A stretch of 64,000 bases of DNA from Moringa oleifera (Eukaryota > Streptophyta > Magnoliopsida > Brassicales > Moringaceae), in the NCBI GenBank assembly GCA_021397835.1, contig JAJFZO010000659.1:682501-746500 (forward strand). The letters run 5' to 3'. Position numbers and translations under genes: made by a program. The notes under the pieces were generated by a model. That model ran no database searches, was not told the origin of the DNA, and saw only the letters and a program-made list of their open reading frames with translations. This document shows positions 23,535 to 36,349 of this stretch, one piece after another (positions within the stretch are counted from its first letter, which is position 1; every line of letters starts with the position of its first letter).

Positions 23535-25135
23535 CATTACAAGAAAAATGCGTTTTCTTGACAAGAATTTTCTTGGAGATTGAAAATGACCATTAGGAAA
23601 TTTGTGGTTTCTAGCAGTTTTCATGACGATCAAGCTAACTCCCAAATGGGTTCATTTTTTGATGATTTTTTATTATTTTTGGTGGTTTTGATAGTCAATG
23701 AAGGATTTGATTTTCTCCATGGTTTTTTCATGCATACTAGCTGTTATTAACCGCCAAGATTTGTTCATCCTTAATAACCTTTTCTCTATTTGCTAATGTG
23801 AGTTGCAAGGTAGTGTCTTCAGTTCTTTAAGCTTTGTTGCGTCCAGCTTCATTAGCCTTTTTATAGTCCACAAAAGCTCAAATTCTTCTTCCCCATAGAT
23901 TCATCATGAAAATTGAAGCTCAAAACTAAGGAACTCCTAAAAATTGAAACCCTAATCTCCTTATTTTAGGTATGCATGCATTTCTTTGCCTTGTTACATG
24001 AGTTTTCTTTAAATTCTATCAACTTATATCTATATAAAGAATGTCAATTCCTCGATAAGTCTACCACACATTATTGATTGATTCTTTATCCTTTTTTATT
24101 TTGTTCTTGAAGGGACCTGAACAACGCTTTGTGTTTAGTATCTATAGCTTTGGGTTTTGATTTCATGCTTCTAAATTAGGTATGTTAAAGTTTTTTAATA
24201 TCTCCAACTTTTACACAGGATGCTATTTGCTTGTATAATGCTTTTGAGCATGTTATGTCAGCCGTCTTTTACATAGGAGAATATAGGTGGTTTATCACTC
24301 ACTATATTGGATAATTATTTGTTTTTGTAGGTTTCTTAGGTGTTTCTTTTTCTTTTTTTTTTTAACCTTTTTTGTAAGCATGAAGCATTGAAAGACCTTA
24401 AAAATGAAATTTTTAAATGTTGTTTTAATATGAAAAATCTTACCTCTGTGTTAGTTGTATAGAAAGCTTCATCTCTCTATCTCTCTGACTTTAGAATCTC
24501 TTTTTAGTTTTGTCTTTAATCTTTGTTTATTGCTTGTACTTCATTTTTTGTTTAATCTTTATTTTTCACTAAAAAGGAATACTATTTGAAATGGTTGGAG
24601 GATTATATTTAACTTATTACTAACGTATATGTAAATACCTTTCACGTTTCTTTACTTTTACTAGGAAATTTTATGTTGTAGTTGTCACTGCAATTGTTCG
24701 TTGCATCGGTATCATAATGAATAACACTATCATAATGTTTAGTGTGAAGGCGAAGGTAGTAGATTTTGTGGCCCTTTTCCCTTTTCCTTCCTCCAATAAC
24801 TGCTTTTTGCTCCTTACATCATATTTGCATTACTTTTAATAATCCTTTCTAAAAAATGAAGCTAAGTGTAGCGAATAAGATGTAGCTTAAGCCATATTGC
24901 CACCTAGACCTACTCATTAAGCTTAGTACCATATTTACCTTTTTGTTTTCTTCTATTTTCATTTTTCTCAATAAACTTTCATTTTATTTGACATGAAAGG
25001 ATAAATATAAATAGTAGCTTTTGCATACATTAGAGAAAATTTGATATCTTGAAACTTTGGGCAGAAATGTCTTGTTGGTTGCCACTTCTTTATCCTTTTC
25101 ATAAGAAAATATAACATGATTAACTTAAAGGTTTG
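23535..25135 (+). mobile_element. Terminal part of a family B CACTA element, abutting the IST1 array
   Basis: Starts CATTACAAGAAAAATGCG, then TTTTCTTGAC, matching the terminus at 51156 (CATTACAAGAGAAATGCATT). Subterminal DNA follows with scattered inverted motifs such as TTAACCGCCAAGA near 23750, then about 1.3 kb without a recognisable gene that resembles a leader and intron (CT-rich, AAACCCTAATCTCC). It ends without a second terminus exactly where the first IST1 unit begins (CATTATG at 25136). By orientation it is read here as the 5' end of an element; that is inference. Confidence 0.6.
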
Positions 25136-28080
25136 CATTATGTAAAATCATACCACACCAATACTTTAATGGCATCTTTATGATAAATGGTTGGTCACCT
25201 TGCTCACCTTGACAGCAGTATGACACGAATCATCTTGTTATAAATCTTGATGAATTCATAATTAATATAAAACTTAAGTGAATAACATGGACACATTAAG
25301 CAATTAAAACAATTTTTTAATACCATCATATCAGTTTTGACCATTTTCGGGGTTGATAATGGGTCGAGTCGGACTAGCCCAACTCGTTAAATCATGGCCT
25401 AAGTATGACCCATAACAAAATGCAGCAGGCTTCGCATAATAACAGGTTGGGTCGAGGCAACCAATTTGAAAAATATGTTAACCATAGCCTACACATGGGC
25501 TTTATCCATGAGAAAACATTAACTAGTGATCTTATTGAGTGTTAAAACAGGTCAATTTAATGAATTTTAAATAGATCATATGCGAGTCACCCCAAAAAAT
25601 TTTCACACAAATTTGTTTAATAAATAATCTTATTTACTATTTGTGATGAAACTAATATAAAAAAAAGTAATCTAGCATACTAATACGAATAAAAATATAT
25701 GAATATTTATTAAACTAATAGTTTCAAACTTTCAAGATATTAATATATAGCAAATTTAATATATTTTCTTCGTGTAATATTGAAATCAAAATAATAAGTG
25801 AGGAATATATATATATAGTTATCCAGTTATAAGATGTATTTCAAATAATGTTAATAGCATTTAATTAAAAGAATAGATATATTAGCTTTACTTTTGTAGA
25901 TAATTAATTTACAAAGAATGCATGAAATAAGCAAAGAAAAAAAAGAGAGATGTATGTCATTAATTGTTTCGATTGATTAAATCAGTATCTTTATGAAATT
26001 AGGTATACAAATCCAATTAAATTTGAATGAAACATATGGGTTTCGCCCATCGATCTATTTAAGTTCCCCTAGAAAGTCGATATATCGGGCGGCTCGATTC
26101 AGTATGCAAAGCCCACGATCCTCCCATAAGCCTAAACACAGCACAATTACTAAAAGAGCCTGGCTAAAACCCATCAGATCCACTTTAAACGGGTCGACCC
26201 ACTAGCCATGGGCAGAATGATGACCTTAAGACATTTCATACAAACTAGAGAAGCCTTCTAATGCCTTTGATAACTTTTGGACAGCTCTCATGACTGTTGC
26301 ATTTTCTTTTGGAATGGATTTGATCCTTCTTTTGCCTAATACTCGAAAGGGTTAAGATTTCTATCTTAAAAACTTTAGGTAAGAAATGTTACATAATTAC
26401 TGCACCATTATCCTCTACATTAACATTAAAAAATTAAATAACCTTTTTGAGTGATGTAATTTCCCTTGGATGAACAGTTATTTCCAAATTAATTTATTTA
26501 CTTAACAAATTCACTTAGAAAGAAAGAAGGACGTGAGAAAAGTCATTGAGATTAAATTAATTATTTGATTGATAAAATTTTTTATATTTACGAAACTTAT
26601 TATATAAAATTTATTTTCAAATTTAAATGGGTCAAAAAAGCTCGAATATATATGACTCATGAGCTCCTTTAGATACTTTAACGTGTTGGCCTGTCTGATG
26701 TTTCATTTCAAAATTTAGGACTCTTAACCTCTTCATTTTTTAAACATTTAATCTAATTGATTTTGTTCATTATTAGGTTAAATTAAAGCTTGTCAAACGG
26801 CTTATGGCCTTTATTTATAAACTTCATGCTTTAAAACCAATGAAAAAAAAATCTTGAAAATAGGTAAGATTTAAAAAGAAAATAAATAAATGATTTTATT
26901 ATATGAACCAATTCCCATGAGACTTTATGTTTTATATGCTTTTTTTATTAACATTGAATTTAGTCAACCATCTTTAATTAATGACGTGATCATCATTAAT
27001 TAAGGTTAAATTATCGTGACCATTAATTTTATCTAAAAATAATCCAATGTTTAAAGGCTGTATTTAGTACACGGGATATGATAGGACTACTATGATGGGA
27101 TAGGATTAGATTGGATTGGATTGGAATGGATTGGGATTATATTAATACTATGATGTGTTTGGTGTAACATGGGATACGATCAAAATTATTTTAATTTATG
27201 TTAAAATTTTAAAATATTAAAAATTAATATAATTTAATGTTTATCATAATAATTAATCGATTAAAAAATTACCATTTAAGTTCACTATTTATAATTTGTT
27301 AAAATTTTGATTAAACTTTACTATCCTTTTCACTTAAAAAAGGCATGATTATAAACTAAATTTTGTCAATATCAACAATAAATATGAATTAATTACAAAT
27401 ATTTAGTCAATAACGTTGATATTCTTTGAAAGTTAGATTAGTTTAAGGTAATTTTGTTATTTAAAGTAGCTCGCAAATAAAGTGAAGTAATACGATGTAA
27501 CTTTCATTATAAGCTTGAATTGCATTATACTTAATCAAATAATTTTATAGAATTTTATTTTTTTAAAAAAATATATTTATATTGGTCTAAAATAAATTTA
27601 TTCATTTGATGATATTAAATAATTTAAACCACACACTAACTTGTCCTTTTGCTTCGTGAGATAATTTATTTCAGAATTCAAAGTGATAAAATTATCACAT
27701 TCAAAAAAGGATGAAAGAAAGGATGGGATAAGGTTGTCCCAATCTTATAAAGGAATAAAATACGGGATCAAGAAAAAAATTGTTCTATCCTATATATAGG
27801 AAAAACTTAATCTTGATTAAAAATTGTATCAATTAGAATAAGAGAGAAGAGAATTATCTAAAAATTGATCAAACATGTATTTAAAATATATATATTATGT
27901 GATAGAATCATATTGTATCATCTCATTTATCATTTAAAGGTAGTTTGAATTAAGATGGAAGTTAGTTAGTGATAATGTAGTTTCTTGGGTAATGGATAAT
28001 TCTTTTTTAAATTGATTACACACAGTCCTAATAGTTTTAAATCTATTTTTATGAATCAAATTCTATCTCTTCTTTGTCTC

Positions 28081-28088
28081 TATATATA
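28081..28088 (+). promoter_or_regulatory. TATA box of IST1-like copy 1
   Basis: TATATATA lies 132 bp before the exon 1 ATG, at a position that aligns with TATATATG at 38490 (copy 3), TATATATA at 41422 (copy 4) and CATATATACA on the minus strand near 63568 (copy 6). In copy 2 the same place reads TATGTACATA (32279), so that copy has lost the box. Confidence 0.55.
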
Positions 28089-28219
28089 GAGTAACCTTCT
28101 TTCTTTATTTTTTCCTCATTCAAGCACATCCATAGCCTGGCAAATATACAAAACAAAAGAAACCAAAAGAAGAAGTAGTAAATCAAACAAAAAGAAATAA
28201 ACAAGAAAGAAGAAGGAAA

Positions 28220-28279
28220 ATGTGGGGATGTCATGTTTGCATGTGCGAAACCTTTGGGATGGAGAAAAGCTTCTAAGTG
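28220..28279 (+). pseudogene. IST1-like gene copy 1: exon 1 only, frameshifted
   Basis: Only exon 1 (28220-28279, donor GTAAG) and part of intron 1 survive; exons 2-5 are deleted at a junction near 28816. The exon itself has lost two bases next to the start (ATGTGGGGATG where intact copies read ATGTGGGTGGATG), so even the first exon is out of frame from the first ATG. The in-frame second Met (MFACAKPLGW) remains. A GA microsatellite at 28338-28353 lies in the intron, as in the other copies. It cannot encode the IST1 domain. Confidence 0.85.
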
Positions 28280-29369
28280 GTAAGAATATACTCAACTTAT
28301 GTGATTGTTGGAGGAAAGACTCACGTTTTTCTAAAGAGAGAGAGAGAGAGAGAAAAGCATATAAGGCTAAAGGAATGATGATCGATAGTATTAGAATAGT
28401 GCATGGAACTTAAGATATGTTATAGCCTATATCTTGTCGTTCTTTATAGGATTTCTTGTATGGTGGCTATACTTGGGGATGAATATTAGTCGGTTTTAAT
28501 CTAGTTAACCCATCGACCAAATTAAATTCAATTAATTCGGTTGGTTTAATTTTTTGATTTTTTGATAATAGTTCTGTTATATAATCAGTTTAAGCGATCG
28601 ATTTCGATTAAAAATTTTTTGAATCGAATAGACTAAAATACAAATTTTTCGTTTTAATTGTTTTATAATATCTACTTTTATTATTAATTAACTATTAAGT
28701 TAATTTGATTTTGCTTTTACCTTTATGCAAACATAATTTTTTTAAAGATGGAAATAGTCAAAAAATGAAGATAAAAAAAAACTCAAACTCATAAAAATTC
28801 ATTGTATTTGTTATAAAACTACCATGTCGATAAGTCTCACTAAACAAAACTATATGTTTGTATATTCTTTAATTTTCATTTTTTCAAAATGAAAATGTAA
28901 GTTTTAGTTTGAATTGAAATTAAAAATTACTTTCTTTGGGTTTGTCAATCTTAAATGTTTACAATTCCGACAAGGTAGAACTTTCATTCTTAGAATTGTT
29001 TGATTCTAGCTTTAATAAATCACAAATGATGAATAATGAATGCTAAAGAGCTTGTGCAACAAGGAGTTCACCAATTCCACCAGTGGATTGGATATATTAG
29101 TTCGATCTAAACATTTTTGAATGTAACTCAAAATAATGAATAGATTCATCAAAGAAATTAACAATATAATCCATAAAGATTGCATTGGAACACTAAATTA
29201 TCCTTAGCTCAATGATGCACACAACAACGTTTGAAACCATTACAAGGAATTCAAAAACAAGATCTTTAGTGCTTATAAATCATAAAAAAAATGTATAATT
29301 GAATGAAGTTATTACCTGTTTACAGCCTTAAAGTAGTCACGCTAGGTTTCGTCAAATTCAATAACTTAA

Positions 29370-32300
29370 CATTATGAAAAATCATACCACACCAATACTT
29401 TAATGGCATCTTTATGAGAAATGGTTGGTCACCTTGCTCACCTTGACAACAGTATGACACAAATCATCTTGTTATAAATCTTGATGAATTCATAATTAAT
29501 ATAAAACTTAAGTGAATAACATGGACACATTAAGCAATTAAAATAATTTTTAATTCCATCATATCAGTTTTGACCATTTTCGGGGTCGATAATGGGTCGA
29601 GTCAGACTAGCCCAACCCATTAAATCATGGCCTAAGTACGACCCATAACAAAATGCAGCAGGCTTCCCATAATAACAAGTTGGGTTGAGGCTACCAATTT
29701 GAAAAATATGTTAACCATAGCCTACCCATAGGCTTTCTCCGTGAGAAAACATTAACTGGCGATCTTATTGAGTCTTAAAACAAATCAATTTAATGAATTT
29801 TAAATAGATCATCCGCGAGTCACCCTAAAAAATTTTCATACAAATTTGTTTGATAGATAATCTTATTTACTATTTGTGATGAAACAAATGAAAAAAAAAG
29901 TAATCTAGCATACTAATACTAATAAAAATATATGAATATTTATTAAACTAATAGTTTCAAACTTTCAAGATATTAATATATAGCAAATTTAATATATTTT
30001 CTTCGTGTAATATTGAAATCAAAATAATAAGTGAGGAATATATATATAGTTATCCGGTTATGAGATATATTTCAAATAATGTTAATAGCATTTAATTAAA
30101 AGAATTGATATATTCGCTTTACTTTTGTAGATAATTAATTTACAAAGAATGCATGAAAAAAAAAAAAAGAGATGTATGTCATTAATTGTTTCGATTGATT
30201 AAATCAGTATCTTTATGAAATTAGGTATACAAATCCAATTAAATTTGAATGAAACATACAGGTTTCGCCCATCGATCTATTTAAGTTGCCCTAGAAAGTC
30301 GATCCATCGGGCGGCTCTATTCAATATGCAAAGCCCACGATCCTCCCAGAAGCCTAAACACAGCACAATTACTAAAAGAGCCTGGTTAAAACCCATCAGA
30401 TATCGAGTTTAAACGGGTCGACCCACTAGCCATGGGAACAATGATGACCTTAAGACATTTCATCCAAACTAGAGAAGCCTTCTAATGCCTTTGACAACTT
30501 TTGGACAGTTCTCATGACTGTTGCATTTTTTGTTGGAATGGATTTGATCCTTCTTTTGTCTATTACTCGAAAGGGTTAAGATTTCTATCTTAAAAACTTC
30601 AGGTGAGAAATGTTACGTATTTATTGCACCATTATCCTCGACATTAACATTAAAAAATTTCACAACCTTTTTGACTGATGTAATTGCCCTTTGATGAACT
30701 GTTATTTCCAAATAAACTTATTTACTTAACACATTCACTTAGAAAGAAAGAAGGACATGAGAAAAGTCATTGAGATTAAATTAATTGTTTGATTGATAAA
30801 ATTTTTTATATTTATGAAATTTTTTATATAAAATTTAGTTTCAAATTTAAATGGATCAAAAAAGCTCAGATATATACGACTCATTAACTCATTTAGATAA
30901 CTTTAACGTGTTGGCCTGTCTGATGTTTCTTTTCAAAATTTAAGACTGTTGACCTCTTCATTTTTTAAATGTTTAATCTAATTAATTTTGTTTATTATTA
31001 GGTTAAATTAAAGCCAAACGGCTTATGGCCTTGACTTATAAACTTCATGCTTTATCACAATTGAACAAAAAATTCTTGAAAATGGGTCAAATTTAAAAAG
31101 AAAATAAATAAATAATTTTATTATATGAACCAATTCCCATGAGACTTTAGGTTATATATGCTTTTTTTTTTATTAACATTGAATTCTAGTCAACCATCTT
31201 TAATTAATGACCCAATTATCATTAATTAAGGTTAAATTATCGTGACCATTAATTTTATCTAAAAATAATCCAATGTTTAAAGGCTGTATTTAGTACACGA
31301 GATATGACAAGACTATTAGACGAGATAGGATTAGATTGGATTGGATTGGGATTATATTAATACTATGATGTGTTTGATGTAACATGGGGTACGATCAAAA
31401 TTATTTTAATTTATTTTAAAATTTTAAAAATTAATATAATTTAATGTTTATCATAATAATTAGTTGATTAAAAAATTACCATTTAAATTTACTATTTGCA
31501 ATTTTTTAAAATTTTGATTAAACTTTACTATCCTTTTCACTTAAAAAAGACATGATTATAAACTAAATTTTGTAAATATCAACAATAAATATAAATTAAT
31601 TACAAATATTTAGTCAATGATGTTGATATTCTTAAAAAGTTAGATTAGTTTAAGGTATTTTTTTTTATTTAACGTAGCTCGCAGATAAAGTAAAAATAAC
31701 ACAATGTAACTTTCACTATAAGCTCGAATTGCATTATACTTAATCAAATAATTTTATAAAATTTTATTTTTAAAAAATATATTTATATTGGTCTAAAATA
31801 AATTTATTTATTTGATAATATTAAATAAGTTAAACTACACACTAACTTGTTGCTTTACTTCATGAGATAATTTATTTCGGAATTCAAAGTGATAAAATTA
31901 TCACATTCAAAAAAGGATGAACGAAAGGATGGGATACTGTTATCCCAATCTTATAAACTACAGGATCAAGATAAAAATTGTTCTATCTAATATATAGGAA
32001 AACTCAATCTTGATTAAAAATTACATCAATTAGAACAAGAGAGAAGAGAATTATCTAAAAATTGATCAAACATGTATTTAAAAAATATATATTATGTGAT
32101 AGAATCATATTGTATCATCTCATTTATCATTTAAAGGTAGTTTGAATTAAGATGGAAGTTAGTTAGTGACAATGTAGTTTCTTGGGTAATGGATAATTAT
32201 TTTTCAAATTGATTATACACGGTCCTAATAGTTCTAAATCTTTTTTTATGAATCAAATTCTATCTCTTCTTTGTCTCTATGTACATAGTAACCTTCTTCT

Positions 32301-35300
32301 TTTTTTTTTCCTCGTTCAAGCACATCCATAGCCTGGGCAAATATACAAAACAGAAGAAACCAAAACAAGAAATAGTAAATCAAACAAAAAGAAATAAACA
32401 AGAAAGAAGAAGGAAAATATGGGTGGATGTCATGTTTGCATGTGCGAAACCTTTGGGATGGACAAAAGCTTCTAAGTGGTACTAATATACTTAACTTATG
32501 TGTTTGTTGGAGGAAACACTGACATTTTTCTAAAGAGAGAGAGAGAGAGAAAGTGTACAGGGTTAACGGAATGATGATCGATAGTATTAGAATAGTGCAT
32601 GCAACTTCAGATATGTCATAGCCTATTTCTTGTCATTATTTATAGGATTTCTTGTACAGTAGCTATACTTGGGGGTGAATATTAGTCGGTTTTAATCTAA
32701 TTAACCCATCGACCAAATTAAATTCAATTAATTTGGTCGGTTTAATTTTTTGATTTTGTGATAATGGTTCTGTTACATAATCAGTTTAAGCAATCGATTT
32801 TGATTAAAAATTTTTTGAATCGAATATACGAAAATACAAATTTTTTGTTTTAATTATTTTATTATATTTATTTTTATTATTAATTAACTATTAAGTTAAT
32901 TTGATTTTGGTTTTACCTTTATGCAAACATAATTTTTTTAAAGATGGAAATAGTAAAAAAAAATAAAGATAAAAAATAATCGAACATGTAAGAAATCATT
33001 ATGTTTGTTATGAATTCATTATGTGATTTATGTAGTTTTTAACTTGTTATATTATATGATGTTTAACATCCGAAATTTTTTATTTTAAAATTTTAGTTTG
33101 ATAATATGCATATTAATTTCAGTTGTGTTAAATGATAAGAAGTTTTTCCTATGAATTTAATATTAATAAATTTTATTTTACTTAAATTTTTATAAATAAA
33201 AGTTTGGTTTGTTTCGTTGCCAATCGTACCGACCGCAAAAAAATCAATTTAGTTTAATCGATTTTTCTTAAATTTTGATCGATTTTTGGTTTCTTTTAAT
33301 TGATTTGGTTAGTTTGATTTTTGAAATTATCAAAAAGAATTGATCGAATGATCACCTCTATCTACAATATGTTTTTATAAATTATTAAAAAGTCAAAACT
33401 TAAGAAATAAAACAAGTATAGTAGTAACATGATGTGTGTATATCTTGCAGCAAAAAGCTGTTTAAACAACTTCAACGTCATCTTTCTATCAAAAGAATAA
33501 AAATAGAAACTATCATAAAACAATCATGTTCAGATATTGCTCAACTGCTTCAATATGGACAAATTCAAAACCCCATACATAAGGTATACTTATATGATGT
33601 GATCTTGAATCATATTATTTTGCTATTGCAGTCTTCTTACTATGAGTAACTTTTTGTACACTTTTAGGCTTGTTTTCTATTCAAAGGAAAGGTTATTTTA
33701 CTGCTAATTATAGTACTATTAGCTAATGAGTTCATGAGATGCTTATTGCTTAAGTTTTTAGGAAGGTTATTATCTTCACCAGAACTAATCATAAAGAGGT
33801 TTTCTTTCTTTTTTTTTTTTTTTACCAAATGCAGCTAGATAAAATCCACAAGGACAAATGCTTATTGTCTACATACAATCAAATTCTAGGATTTTGCAAA
33901 TGCATTACTGACAACTTTTCTCACATTAACACACAAAGGTATCCATTCTTTGGCCATTTTCATTGATTCTCCTTTTTGGATAGCATTGAAATTTTCAAAG
34001 AAACAATCTGTTGATGGACCTTTGCATGCAAAATGGTGTATTTGTTGCCCATTAATTTCAGTGAAGCCATATCAAGTTTGATATTTGCTACATCAAGATG
34101 CGGTGAACTGCCAATGCTTCATTTAATTAAAAACTTATTTAAAGAACGCTACGGTCATGAATTTGAAGCCACATGCATTAATTCACTCCCAGTAAACCTT
34201 GTAAATCCTAAGATAAAGGAAAATCTACACGTAAAATCGGTATTAGATGAGGTAAAACTAAAGCTAATCTGTAACATAGCCAAAGATTACGTTATCAATA
34301 TAGGTTTCCAAGATTTTGATTAAGATCCCTTTAAGCCATTCAGCGAGAAGGTGTGCCTCATACAACAAGACATTTTTTTTTTCACCTTAATTTCTTTTGG
34401 TGTGTTTTTTCTATTAGTTCAATGTATACTGAGTTTCTCAATTATTATGGTATTTAGGTTAAAGTTGTCAATCTTATTTACGATAAAGAATCATTATCTT
34501 TAAATGACAAACTAACAAATTATGAGACTTTTGCTACTTATTATGACAATGAAGATGAAACGGATAAGGTGAGTCATACATCAGAAGAGTCAGCCATGAA
34601 CACTTTAAGCAATGGCTCTGGTATTGTTGATTCTTGCAATAGGAACAAAAGCAAGGTATTTATCATAGACCATCTTGCATCGGATGGCTCAATTGGTGAA
34701 AGGAGAATGAGGAAGGAAAATGCATTACGTCCAACCCATGTCAACCATAATTTTCCAGAGTATGACGATGTGGTTGCTATGTAGACAAATCTAAAAAGAA
34801 AAATGAGAGAACAAACTCATCGTACCTTATCGAGGACCACATCAAGTTTTCAAAATATGAAGATTTAATATATAAATATATGGATCTCAAGGTAGAATAT
34901 AGACAATGTTAAACTTTCTTATAAAAAGTGAAGTTATAGGGCTAGTACAAATGAGGAATAATTGAATATATGAATACGGGAGTAAACTACCATACTCAAA
35001 TTGGTCGAGACTTAAAGTCACTATCTTCACGGGGTTAGAGTAGATTGAAACTAGTTAACGCGCCTGTAGAAACATTGATTTAAGCTGTATGAGTTTAGAA
35101 ATTTCGTGTCGACAAGTCTCATTATGCAAAACTATAAGTTTTGTATATTCTTTAATTTTTATTTTGTTAAAATGAAAATTTAAGTTTTAATTTGAATTGA
35201 AATTAAAAATTGCGTTCTTTGGTTTACCAGTCTTAAATGTTTACGATTCCTACAAGGTAGACCTTTCATTCTTAGAATTGTTTGATTCTAGCTTTAATAA

Positions 35301-35649
35301 ATCGTAAATGATGAATAAAGAATGCTAAAGAGCTTGTACAACAAGGAATTCACCAACTCCACTAGTGGATTGGATATATTAGTTCAATCTAAATATTTTT
35401 GAATGTAACTCAAAATAATGAATAGGTTTACCAAAGAAATTAGCAAGATAATCCACAAAGAATGCATTGGAATAATAAACTATCCTTAGCTCAATGATAC
35501 ATACAATAATGTTTGAAAACATTACAAGGAATTCAGAAACAAAATCCTTAGTGCTTATAAATCATAAAAAAATGTATAATTGAAGAAGTTATTACCTGTA
35601 TACACCTTTAAAGTAGTCACGCTAGGTTTCATCAAAGTCAATAAATTGA
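29370..35649 (+). repeat. IST1 repeat unit 2 (6.28 kb, full length)
   Basis: The longest unit, from CATTATGAAAAATCATACC to AATAAATTGA before the next unit. It is colinear with unit 1 over the upstream region and 3' flank, and supplies the full five-exon gene map. Confidence 0.92.
32417..34867 (+). pseudogene. IST1-like (ESCRT-III regulator) gene copy 2, five exons, disabled
   Basis: Exons 32417-32478, 33451-33583, 33835-33938, 34032-34350 and 34458-34867, with lengths that keep a common frame. IST1 domain (PF03398) features: CKKLFKQLQRHLSIKRIKI (exons 1-2), SCSDIAQLLQYGQIQN (exon 2), then SEAISSLIFATSRCGELPML, LFKERYGHEFEA and NLVNPKIKENLHV (exon 4). Exon 5 carries RPTHVNHNFPEYDDVVA, matching the HVHPKLPDYDDLAA motif of plant IST1-like proteins. 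IST1 proteins regulate the VPS4 ATPase and endosomal sorting. Lesions: start ATG to ATA (next in-frame Met at 32432), exon 4 acceptor AG to AA (34030-34031), stop TAA at 34321 and stop TAG at 34782. The TATA box is also changed. Confidence 0.88.
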
Positions 35650-36314
35650 CATTATGAAAAATCATACGACACCAGCACTTTAATGGCGTCTTTTTGATAA
35701 ATGGTTAGTCACCTTGCTCACCTTGACAGTAGTATGACACGAATCATCTAGCTTTAATTCTTGACGAACTCATAATTAATATAAAACTTAAGTGAACAAC
35801 ATGGACACATTAAGTAATTAAAATAATCTTTTAATTCCATCATATCAGGTTTGACCATTTTCGGGGTTGATAATGGGTCGAGTCGGACTAGACAACCCGT
35901 TAAATCATGGCCTAAGTACGAACCATAACAAAATGTTGCAGGCTTCCCATAATAACAGGTTAGGTTGAGGCTACCAATTTGAAAAATATGTTAACCATAG
36001 CCTACCCATGGGCTTTATCCGTGAGAAAACATTAACTGGTGATCTTATTGAGTCTTAAAATAGGTCAATTTAATGAATTTTAAATAGATCATGTGCGAGT
36101 CACCCTAATAAATTTTAATACAAATTTGTTTGATAGATAATCTTATTTACTATTTGTGATGAAACTAATAAAAAAAAAGCAATCTAGCATACTAATACTA
36201 ATAAAAATATATGAATATTTATTAAACTAATAGTTTCAAACTTTTAAGATATTAATATATAGCAAATTTAATATATTTTCTTCGTGTAATATTAAAATTA
36301 GAATAATAAGTGAG

Positions 36315-36349
<35 letters not shown>

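Larger units (their letters stand above)
25136..29369 (+). repeat. IST1 repeat unit 1 (4.2 kb, internal deletion)
   Basis: First of a head-to-tail series of homologous units that begin CATTATG.AAAATCATACCACACC. It holds the 2.9-kb upstream region, exon 1 of the IST1-like gene and the 3' flank. Relative to unit 2 it lacks about 2 kb between roughly 28816 and the 3' flank. The upstream region includes a conserved AGGATTAGATTGGATTGGAT simple repeat near 27100. Confidence 0.9.

Noticed and set aside
27060..27850. Possible MITE in each IST1 unit, with GGATT-rich start (27060) and GGATGGGATAAG near 27720
   Set aside because: No convincing terminal inverted repeats or target duplication could be seen, and the segment is present in every unit at the same place, so it may simply be part of the ancestral upstream region.
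28338..28353. Possible CRISPR-like or regulatory array from GA/CT repeats in the IST1 units
   Set aside because: It is a plain GA dinucleotide microsatellite in intron 1, variable in length between copies and with no spacers.
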